From: Verrucomicrobiota bacterium
GTDB lineage: Bacteria; Verrucomicrobiota; Verrucomicrobiia; Chthoniobacterales; UBA10450
DNA: 8,271 nt
Reading direction: 5' to 3'
Assembly (NCBI GenBank): GCA_003219355.1
Contig: QHOQ01000203.1
Location: 1 to 8,271 of the forward strand
In this document: positions 1-5,123 of the stretch, piece after piece
Layout: every line of letters begins with the position of its first letter
Numbering within the stretch: the stretch's first letter is position 1
Notes under the pieces: model-generated
Database searches by the model: none
Told to the model about the DNA's origin: nothing
What the model saw: only the letters and a program-made list of their open reading frames with translations
Program-made: the position numbers and the translations under genes

Positions 1-186
1 ATTTTTGTCACGCAAACGATCGATTTCATCAAAATCGATTCCGGCGTGATACCGATCATGATCGGTGAAGGCAATGTCGCGTAATCCGATTTTGCGTGCC
101 GAGTCCGCCCATGGCTGCAGGAGCTTCTGCGTATAGAGCTGCACCCGATGTCCCTGCGGATGGGTGTGATAATCGCAAACGAGCAT
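1..186 (-). CDS. PHP-domain metal-dependent phosphoesterase, N-terminal part (cut by left edge)
   Basis: Translating the minus strand from an ATG at 186 gives 62 residues with no stop before the edge. The protein opens with a hydrophobic strand and then DYHTHPQGH (residues 5-13), the first metal-binding HxH motif of the PHP superfamily. IAFTDHDRYHAGIDF follows at about residues 38-52 and holds the second motif (TDHD). The family includes histidinol-phosphate phosphatases, nucleotide and sugar-phosphate phosphatases and polymerase-associated domains. All use a His/Asp/Glu cluster with two or three metals to hydrolyse phosphoesters. The visible part does not settle the substrate, although a short start followed by the HxH motif fits a stand-alone HisK-like or YciV-like enzyme. 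An in-frame GTG at 210 has GAGG nine bases upstream (forward 220-223) and is a real alternative start adding 8 residues. The ATG at 186 has no ribosome site. The gene lies 66 nt downstream of the BsuPI-domain gene in the same direction and may be co-transcribed. Confidence 0.85.
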   Translation of the reverse strand, partial: MLVCDYHTHPQGHRVQLYTQKLLQPWADSARKIGLRDIAFTDHDRYHAGIDFDEIDRLRDKN

Positions 187-252
187 TGCTGTGTTTGGGA
201 GTTTATACACGAACCACGACCTCGAAGCGCGCGGCCGAGCAGTTTGCCCTAC

Positions 253-783
253 CTATGGAACGGCAAGAAATTTTTGCTGGATTCGCAATTCTTGATATTT
301 CGGAAAGAATACCTCAGCGATAAAAACTTTATTTGGCGTCAGATCGCGCGTCGCAATCGTTTCGTTGTATTCGACGTGCTCTTGGGGATTAATCAAAACC
401 GTTCCAGGTTTTTCTGCGATGGCGTGATTGTCGGACCATCTCGTCAAGATTTCGCCTCCGGAGTGCCTCAGATAAATTTCGATTCGCTGGTTTGTTGGAA
501 ATTCGAGTGAAACAGGGCGTTTCGACTGGTTCGTCAACGTCAATTTGATCCCGAGCTGTCGGACCTCCGAGAGTTTTATCGTCCGTGGCATTATTTGCAA
601 GTCGAGTGCGAGACCGCGTAATCTCGGATCTTTGTACTGCGGGATTGGCTCGGAAGAAAACGGATGGATCATGCGGCCCAACCAGCCGCGTCTGTGGGGT
701 GTCGCAGTAGGCCCGGCTTCCTGACCCAAGCTACGTCCCACGATCGCGAACACTAGAAGGAGCAAAACAACGCGTAGCCTCAT
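253..783 (-). CDS. Exported protein with a BsuPI-type (intracellular proteinase inhibitor-like) domain
   Basis: This is a 176-residue protein. I chose the ATG at 783 because it places a basic-hydrophobic signal peptide (MRLRVVLLLLVFAIVG, likely cleaved after about residue 20) at the N-terminus. A TTG start at 810 would add nine residues ahead of it and is less likely. After a Pro/Arg-rich linker, residues 60-162 form a beta-rich domain: an LTLTNQSKRPVSLEF strand pair, then NQRIEIYLR, a Gly-rich turn, TRWSD (about 114-118) and an NPQEHVEYNETI strand. This order (NxSxxPVxLxF, QRxxxxL, xWSD, PxExxxYxET) is that of the BsuPI family, named after a Bacillus inhibitor of a subtilisin-like protease. 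Most members have no tested function and may simply be Ig-like binding modules. Export makes inhibition of a cytoplasmic protease unlikely here. It is divergent from an exported M23 peptidase unit, and a functional link is only a guess. It may also be an envelope assembly factor. Confidence 0.8.
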   Translation of the reverse strand: MRLRVVLLLLVFAIVGRSLGQEAGPTATPHRRGWLGRMIHPFSSEPIPQYKDPRLRGLALDLQIMPRTIKLSEVRQLGIKLTLTNQSKRPVSLEFPTNQRIEIYLRHSGGEILTRWSDNHAIAEKPGTVLINPQEHVEYNETIATRDLTPNKVFIAEVFFPKYQELRIQQKFLAVP

Positions 784-789
784 GAGCGG

Positions 790-820
790 GTTAAACAGCA
801 AACGTTGCAAATCCTGTCAA
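790..820 (-). promoter_or_regulatory. Possible promoter for the BsuPI-domain gene
   Basis: The minus strand of this short divergent intergenic region has a perfect TTGACA (forward 815-820). A TTTAAC -10-like box (forward 790-795) lies 19 nt further on and ends 6 nt before the ATG at 783. The -35 is exact, but the spacer is long and the -10 matches only 4 of 6. If used, transcription would start at or within a base or two of the start codon. No Shine-Dalgarno sequence is present, which fits a leaderless message. Confidence 0.35.
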
Positions 821-837
821 ACCCTTTATCAATCGGC

Positions 838-1305
838 ATGAAGGCTTTCTGTGCGCTCTGGCTTTGGCTGCTCGTCACGCTGCCGGTTGGCTTTGCGAAG
901 GAGCGACATTGCATTTTCCGCGTGCATGCGCAGGGAAACCCCCAAGATACCGAGGTCTTTTCAACATCCGTCCGCGCCCAGCTCTCCGGGAAAGATGTTG
1001 CGATCGAAAAGATACCTCGCATCTCGGAGCGCGACATCATCGCCTTTTATCCGTATCCAGCGGCAAACGGAACTTATGGTGCGCTGTTTCAACTCGATGA
1101 GAACGGGAGGATTGCGCTCGACACCTTAAGCATCGAACGCCGGGGCAGTTATCTTTTTGTAATCATCAATGGCCGCCTAATTACCCAGCTCGAAATCGAC
1201 AAGCGCGTTTCGGACGGAAAAATCTACATAGCGTCCGGACTGACTGCAGCTGACATCAACTTGATGAAAAAAGATTGGCGGTTGCTTAGCCAACGCAAAC
1301 AATAA
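838..1305 (+). CDS. Small exported protein with a SecD P1-head-like C-terminal half
   Basis: This is a 155-residue protein. The ATG at 838 gives a clean signal peptide (MKAFCALWLWLLVTLPVGFA, cleavage about 20/21). A TTG at 805 would put 11 non-signal residues ahead of it. The mature part is soluble. Residues 104-146 read as a strand YLFVIINGRLITQLEI, then a Gly-containing turn, IYIASGLTAADIN and a short helix. This matches the pattern of the SecD/SecDF periplasmic P1 head, where a FAIVLDGKVIS-type strand is followed by a GxxxIxGxFTxEEA segment. No membrane helix and no SecD transmembrane region are present, so this would be a stand-alone head-like fold rather than a translocase subunit. The similarity is by eye only. 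The gene ends 6 nt before the M23 peptidase start, so the two are surely co-transcribed and may act together in the periplasm. Function is unknown. Confidence 0.8.
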   Translation: MKAFCALWLWLLVTLPVGFAKERHCIFRVHAQGNPQDTEVFSTSVRAQLSGKDVAIEKIPRISERDIIAFYPYPAANGTYGALFQLDENGRIALDTLSIERRGSYLFVIINGRLITQLEIDKRVSDGKIYIASGLTAADINLMKKDWRLLSQRKQ

Positions 1306-1311
1306 TCGGGC

Positions 1312-2352
1312 ATGCGATCATTCGCTGCGGCAGGTTCGCTCGTCATTTTTTCGCATTTCTCGATGATGGCCCAGACGGAGCGATCCGTTCTCAATCTCGT
1401 CTTGCCAACGGACAATGACGCCATTTTCTCGGGTGGCGGGCCGACATTTTACCAATATATCGAGCGGGATTTCAACGGAGTTAAGTCGACTCCGTGGGAG
1501 GGTGGGCAATACGGGTTTGTGCGTGACCCCATTGAGACATCGGCGGGCATCGTTTACACGCGTTTCCACGAAGGAATCGACATCAAGCCGTTGCGGCGCG
1601 ATGCGCGCGGCGAACCGCTCGATGAAGTGCGCGCCATCGCGGACGGCAAAGTCGTGCACACGAACCTCGTGCCCGGCTACTCGAATTATGGGAAGTACAT
1701 TGTGATCGAGCACCACTGGGATGGCTCGAGCTATTACAGTTTGTATGGGCATCTAAGTTCGATCGGGGTGCAGCCCGGCGAATCCGTGCGACGCGGTCAG
1801 CGTATCGCCGTAATGGGTTATACCGGGGTCGGCCTAAATCAGGCGCGCGCACATGTCCATTTGGAATTGAATCTGATGCTCAGCCATCGGTTCGAAGCAT
1901 GGCACGAGACATTCTTCAAAAATGATCCTAATCACAACGGCATTTACAATGGCATTAATCTCGCCGGTCTCGATATCGCGCGGCTGTACCTCGCGCTCCA
2001 TAGGAACCCTTCGCTTACGATTCCCCAGTTTCTGGAGAGCGAAGAAACATTTTACAAACTGACCTTGCCTAAATCATCGCATTTCGAATTGCCGAAAGAA
2101 TACCCCTGGATGCTGGCAAACAGTCGTGGAAACGAGAAATCATCGTGGGAAGTTTCTTTCGCGCGCTCGGGGTTGCCGCTGAAAATAGAACCAAGCGACA
2201 AACATGTGAAACAGCCAGAATTGAGTTACGTCAAAAAGAGCTCGATCGATTACTCGAATCTCACGCGCGACGAAATATCCGGTAGGGGGGAGGGCGCGCA
2301 TCTCACCGAATACGGTCGACGACTGATGAGGCTTTTGATTTGGCCCGACTGA
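1312..2352 (+). CDS. Exported M23-family (LytM/lysostaphin-type) zinc metallopeptidase
   Basis: This is a 346-residue protein with an N-terminal signal peptide (about residues 1-20, ending SMMAQ). The M23 catalytic core spans about residues 80-190. FHEGIDIKP carries the zinc ligands H86 and D90, YSLYGHLS carries catalytic H147, and HVHLEL carries H181 and zinc ligand H183. The typical VRAIADGKV, PGESVRRGQRIAVMGYTG and YIVIEH strands are in the expected order, so the enzyme looks active. M23 enzymes cut peptide cross-links or stems in peptidoglycan. An unusual charged insert (RRDARGEPLDE, about 95-105) sits just after the HxxxD motif. About 150 residues after the core have no recognisable domain and may position substrate or bind a partner. 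No SH3 or LysM wall-binding module is visible. The gene is second in a two-gene unit with the SecD-head-like protein, and no Shine-Dalgarno sequence precedes its ATG. It could also be an endolysin-like or sporulation-type factor, but nothing here indicates that. Confidence 0.93.
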   Translation: MRSFAAAGSLVIFSHFSMMAQTERSVLNLVLPTDNDAIFSGGGPTFYQYIERDFNGVKSTPWEGGQYGFVRDPIETSAGIVYTRFHEGIDIKPLRRDARGEPLDEVRAIADGKVVHTNLVPGYSNYGKYIVIEHHWDGSSYYSLYGHLSSIGVQPGESVRRGQRIAVMGYTGVGLNQARAHVHLELNLMLSHRFEAWHETFFKNDPNHNGIYNGINLAGLDIARLYLALHRNPSLTIPQFLESEETFYKLTLPKSSHFELPKEYPWMLANSRGNEKSSWEVSFARSGLPLKIEPSDKHVKQPELSYVKKSSIDYSNLTRDEISGRGEGAHLTEYGRRLMRLLIWPD

Positions 2353-2429
2353 TGTGAGAGATCCTTTTCGCTGTGCGAAGCACTCATCGTTCGAACATCG
2401 CTGGATGCGACGCCCGAAGAGCCTTTTGA
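2353..2429. other. Convergent intergenic gap without a clear terminator
   Basis: This 77-nt gap separates the M23 gene (plus) from mogA (minus). It holds a small hairpin (TTCGC, TGT, GCGAA at 2367-2379) and an 8-bp palindrome GTTCGAAC (2389-2396). Neither is followed by a T-run in either direction, so no intrinsic terminator can be called. Termination may depend on Rho or lie inside the genes. Confidence 0.4.
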
Positions 2430-2912
2430 TCAGCACGATGTCGGCACGCGTTGCGCGAGCGCGACTCCGTGCGGGATTGCATCTTGTACAAAGCCGAGGC
2501 ATTCCACAGCGCCACTCGGCTTTCCCGGAAGTGCGATCACCAGTGAAAGATCGACAATCGCTGCCAGACTGCGCGACAAAATCGAGTTCGGAGTGATCTT
2601 CATCGATTCAGCGCGCATCACTTCTCCAAAACCGGGCAATTCCACGCGCATGATCGCCCGAATCGCTTCCGGAGTAACGTCGCGTGGGCCAACTCCGGTT
2701 CCGCCGGTGGTCAAGATCAAGCCGCAGCCTTGTTGAGAAAAGGAGCGAATCACTTCCTGAATCTGCGAGGCATTATCGGGAACTATCGCTTCCGCCAAAA
2801 CCTGCCAGCCGGCTTTTTGTGCGGCCTCTTTCAGTACCGGTCCGCCGAGGTCTTTGTATTCGCCAGCGCTCGCGCGATCTGAAATTGTAATGATTCCAGT
2901 AACGATCTGCAT
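2430..2912 (-). CDS. mogA: MogA/MoaB-type molybdopterin adenylyltransferase
   Basis: This 160-residue protein covers a whole MogA/MoaB domain. It activates molybdopterin by transferring AMP from ATP, giving adenylyl-molybdopterin into which molybdate is then inserted. Diagnostic segments are ITISDRASAGEYKD (residues 8-21), an Asp in VPDN (D46), the substrate-binding loop ILTTGGTGVGPRDVTPEA (66-83, with D78) and ALPGKPSGAVECL (127-139). The Asp pair corresponds to those essential in the family. Length and motifs suit MogA or the closely related MoaB, and the two cannot be separated with certainty by eye. Upstream TAA and TGA codons in this frame rule out an N-terminal extension, so the ATG at 2912 stands, with only a weak AAAGA before it. 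It is third in the moaA-moaC-mogA unit, after a 73-nt gap containing a short out-of-frame ORF start. Confidence 0.93.
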   Translation of the reverse strand: MQIVTGIITISDRASAGEYKDLGGPVLKEAAQKAGWQVLAEAIVPDNASQIQEVIRSFSQQGCGLILTTGGTGVGPRDVTPEAIRAIMRVELPGFGEVMRAESMKITPNSILSRSLAAIVDLSLVIALPGKPSGAVECLGFVQDAIPHGVALAQRVPTSC

Positions 2913-2985
2913 TCTTTAATTGGAGCGGAGTGAGCTCTGTGATGGTTCCATGAATTTGGTTCAACTGAGCGGCGGTCATAGACCC

Positions 2986-3438
2986 CTACAGTTCCTGTTT
3001 TGTCTTCTTGACCAGCCGGATATCCGACAATTGCATTTCTTTGTCGATCGCTTTGCACATGTCGTAGATCGTAAGAAGTGCCGTGGCGACGCCGGTAAGC
3101 GCTTCCATTTCGACTCCAGTCTGCGCAACGGTGCGCGCGGTGCATTTTACCTCCGCATGATCGTTTAATGTGACAATATCGATCTTAACCTCACTTAAGG
3201 GCAACGTGTGGCAGAGCGGAATGAGTTGCGCGGTCTGTTTGGCGGCTTGGATGCCGGCGATCCGCGCAGTTGCAAAGACGTTGCCTTTCGCGATTTGGTC
3301 TTTCGAAATCAAATCGAGTGTTTCGCGCCGAAGCCGGATTTTTCCTGTCGCGACTGCCGTCCGAACGCTGGGCAGTTTGGCCGAAACATCGACCATTTGT
3401 GCGCGCCCGTCGGCGGCGATATGGGTGAGACGCCCCAT
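2986..3438 (-). CDS. moaC: Cyclic pyranopterin monophosphate synthase MoaC
   Basis: This 150-residue protein is full length for MoaC. It converts 3',8-cyclo-7,8-dihydro-GTP, the MoaA product, into cyclic pyranopterin monophosphate, the first stable molybdenum cofactor intermediate. Family signatures are complete: MVDVSAK near the N-terminus, then KGNVFATARIAGIQAAKQT with K51, IPLCHTLPL with C76 and H77, and TGVEMEALTGVATALLTIYD followed by MCKAID, which supplies D126 and K129. These residues correspond to the catalytic Lys/His/Asp/Lys set of the Escherichia coli enzyme, with a two-residue shift near the C-terminus. The family works as a hexamer of dimers in the cytoplasm. The ATG at 3438 is two bases past the moaA stop, which implies translational coupling. 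No separate ribosome site is visible. Confidence 0.97.
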   Translation of the reverse strand: MGRLTHIAADGRAQMVDVSAKLPSVRTAVATGKIRLRRETLDLISKDQIAKGNVFATARIAGIQAAKQTAQLIPLCHTLPLSEVKIDIVTLNDHAEVKCTARTVAQTGVEMEALTGVATALLTIYDMCKAIDKEMQLSDIRLVKKTKQEL

Positions 3439-3440
3439 GA

Positions 3441-4442
3441 TCAGCCGCCGATTGCGACCATTTTGCGGCCGGGCTTGTAATTGTCGCGAAAATCGTGCTG
3501 CTCTGGTTTTCGATCGACAACGTCGAGGAAAAACTGTTTGAGTTCCTCATCACTCGCACCGGCTCGCAGCGGTTTCATGATGTCGAACTCGAGGTAGCTG
3601 CCAAGACAAGGACGTAACTTTCCATCACAGGTGAGACGAAGTTTGTTGCAGCTCTCGCAAAAGTGAAGGTTCGTCATGGCACCGATAAAACCGATGCGTT
3701 GTTGACGGCCGGGGATCTGATAGTAAGAGGCCGGCCCATTCGTTCGAAACTCCGGCTCTGGAATCAAGCTGCCATAACGCGATTCGATCACCCGCTTCGC
3801 CTCAGAAATCGATATGAAATTTTCTTCGCCGAGAACTTCTCTCGTGCTGACGGGCATCATCTCGATGAAACGGAGAATTAAATTACGCGCCGCGGCAAAC
3901 TCGATTAGCGGGATTAATTGGTCCTCATTTCGGCCGCGCATCAGAACCGTATTCAATTTGATTTGATCGAATCCTGCTGTGATGGCAGCGTCGATTCCGG
4001 CAAGGACTTGTGCATGTAAATCGCGGCCGGTGATTTCGGAATAAACATGTCGGTCTAACGTATCGAGCGACACGTTGACTGATCTCACGCTTGCAGTTCG
4101 TAAAGCCGCCGCCATTGTCCACTGCGACTCAACTTCGCGCGCGAGCAGTGTCCCATTCGTCGAAAGACCTACGTCGCGAAGGCCCGGAATTTTCGGAAGC
4201 TCGCGGAGAAGATCGAGCACCCCGCGGCGAGTGAGCGGCTCGCCGCCGGTGATCCTGACCTTCGATACACCCAGCTCGACCGCAATCCGAACAAGGCGCA
4301 GTGTTTCCTCGAAAGTTAGAATTTCTTCCCGTGGCAACCATTCTTGCAGCTCGTGCGGCATGCAATAGGCGCAGCGCTCGTTGCAGCGGTCTGTGATCGA
4401 GACACGCAGATAGGAAATCCGATGGCCGTATCGATCCTGCAT
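3441..4442 (-). CDS. moaA: Radical SAM GTP 3',8-cyclase MoaA
   Basis: This 333-residue protein is typical of full-length MoaA. It carries out the first step of molybdenum cofactor synthesis, radical cyclisation of GTP. The radical SAM cluster motif is CNERCAYC (C20, C24, C27) after SYLRVSITDR. SAM-binding RITGGEPL follows at 63-70, and the NVSLDTL strand at about 123-129. The second, substrate-binding 4Fe-4S cluster is FCESC plus a cysteine 13 residues later (C262, C265, C279) in a CNKLRLTCDGKLRPCLG segment. The protein ends in the conserved Gly-Gly tail (332-333) that MoaA inserts into its own active site. All functional elements are present, so the enzyme should be active under anoxic or low-oxygen conditions. 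It is first in the unit, with moaC starting 2 nt after its stop. It is divergent from a lipoprotein gene across an 85-nt region, which is too short for a molybdenum cofactor riboswitch. Confidence 0.97.
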   Translation of the reverse strand: MQDRYGHRISYLRVSITDRCNERCAYCMPHELQEWLPREEILTFEETLRLVRIAVELGVSKVRITGGEPLTRRGVLDLLRELPKIPGLRDVGLSTNGTLLAREVESQWTMAAALRTASVRSVNVSLDTLDRHVYSEITGRDLHAQVLAGIDAAITAGFDQIKLNTVLMRGRNEDQLIPLIEFAAARNLILRFIEMMPVSTREVLGEENFISISEAKRVIESRYGSLIPEPEFRTNGPASYYQIPGRQQRIGFIGAMTNLHFCESCNKLRLTCDGKLRPCLGSYLEFDIMKPLRAGASDEELKQFFLDVVDRKPEQHDFRDNYKPGRKMVAIGG

Positions 4443-4451
4443 TCGAGCGCA

Positions 4452-4480
4452 ACGTTACGGTTAATGCGGAGTTGAATCAA
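4452..4480 (-). promoter_or_regulatory. Weak candidate promoter for moaA
   Basis: On the minus strand, TTGATT (forward 4475-4480) is followed after 17 nt by TAACGT (forward 4452-4457). The -10 box ends 9 nt before the moaA ATG. The boxes match consensus at 4 and 3 of 6 positions, so the call rests mainly on the ideal spacer and location. No Shine-Dalgarno sequence lies between the box and the ATG. Confidence 0.25.
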
Positions 4481-4493
4481 GGAAGTGACAGAA

Positions 4494-4521
4494 TTGACTC
4501 ATAACTCGCCGACTGTATGAT
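4494..4521 (+). promoter_or_regulatory. Sigma-70-type promoter placed for a leaderless mRNA
   Basis: TTGACT (4494-4499) and TATGAT (4516-4521) are separated by 16 nt, each with 5 of 6 consensus matches. The -10 box ends 6 nt before the ATG at 4528. Since transcription normally begins about 6 to 8 nt past the -10 box, the RNA should begin at or next to the start codon. The seven T residues in between contain no Shine-Dalgarno sequence. The downstream start is fixed by a lipoprotein signal peptide, so moving it is not an option. Confidence 0.65.
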
Positions 4522-4527
4522 TTTTTT

Positions 4528-5064
4528 ATGACGCGTCCCTTCTTTTTCAGGACTCTGACTTTCGGCATCGCCGCCAGCGCGCTAGTTCTTGCGAGTTGTT
4601 CGACGACGGAGACGCGGATCTCCGGACACCCCGAAATTTACCAAACTCTTTCTCCCAAGGACCAAGCCCTTGTGAGTCAGGGACAGATTCGCACGGGAAT
4701 GTCGCAAAATGCAGTCTGGCTGGCCTGGGGATCTCCCGATCGGAAAATTGTGGGTAATATGCGCGGTCGTCCAACTGAGACCTGGATTTATGTAAATTAC
4801 ACGACGGCTCCCTACGGTTACGGATACCCCTACGGTCCGTATCGTTACGGTTATGGTTACGGTTTCGGATTTACCAGCGTCGGTTTTGTGGGCGGCCATC
4901 ATCATCATCATGGCGGCCGCTCTTTCGTGTTCTTTGGCGATCCCTTCTTCGATCCATTCTATTATTCCTACATTCCGCCGAGCATTCCGTATCCGACCAA
5001 GACCGTCACTTTCGGAAACGGCCGGGTCGGGTCGTTCCAATACCTGGTGCCACCGTACCGCTGA
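4528..5064 (+). CDS. BamE/SmpA-like lipoprotein with Tyr/Gly repeats and a pentahistidine run
   Basis: This 178-residue protein has a lipoprotein signal peptide ending in the lipobox LASC, with lipidation expected at C24. There is no Asp at +2, so outer-membrane sorting is plausible by the Escherichia coli rule. Residues about 38-90 (LSPKDQALVSQGQIRTGMS, AWGSPD, then a TETWIYV strand) have the pattern of the SmpA/OmlA/BamE fold: an ALxxG start, GMS helix, WGxPD turn and ETWxY strand. Residues 94-115 are a low-complexity Tyr/Gly/Pro segment, and GGHHHHHGG (122-130) follows. A Phe/Tyr/Pro-rich stretch and a C-terminal strand with TFGNGRVGSF end the protein. It is probably an envelope protein. 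The histidines could bind a metal, but that is inference. It is transcribed by the leaderless promoter just upstream, and ubiD follows after 59 nt in the same direction. Confidence 0.9.
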   Translation: MTRPFFFRTLTFGIAASALVLASCSTTETRISGHPEIYQTLSPKDQALVSQGQIRTGMSQNAVWLAWGSPDRKIVGNMRGRPTETWIYVNYTTAPYGYGYPYGPYRYGYGYGFGFTSVGFVGGHHHHHGGRSFVFFGDPFFDPFYYSYIPPSIPYPTKTVTFGNGRVGSFQYLVPPYR

Positions 5065-5080
5065 TTAAGAAATTCTCTCG

Positions 5081-5097
5081 CGTTCTGTCACAGAACG
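5081..5097. repeat. 17-bp perfect palindrome between the lipoprotein gene and ubiD
   Basis: The sequence CGTTCTGTCACAGAACG consists of two 7-bp arms (5081-5087 and 5091-5097) around a 3-nt centre. It ends 26 nt before the ubiD ATG and starts 16 nt after the lipoprotein stop. As RNA it could form a short hairpin, but no T-run follows, so it is a poor intrinsic terminator. As DNA it has the symmetry of a dimeric repressor site. Neither role is shown. Confidence 0.5.
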
Positions 5098-5123
5098 AAT
5101 CAGAGTCGCGGTACGCCTGACAA

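Noticed and set aside
148..510. A 120-residue plus-strand ORF at the left end
   Set aside because: It lies antisense to the PHP-domain and BsuPI-domain genes, both with recognisable motifs, and its composition has no domain pattern.
4443..4527. A molybdenum cofactor riboswitch upstream of moaA
   Set aside because: The divergent region is only 85 nt and already holds two candidate promoters. It cannot fit the long, multi-stem Moco RNA, and no such stems were seen.
4582..5040. A 152-residue minus-strand ORF with a polymethionine run
   Set aside because: It is the antisense image of the lipoprotein gene. The Met run is simply the complement of the CAT codons of the pentahistidine.
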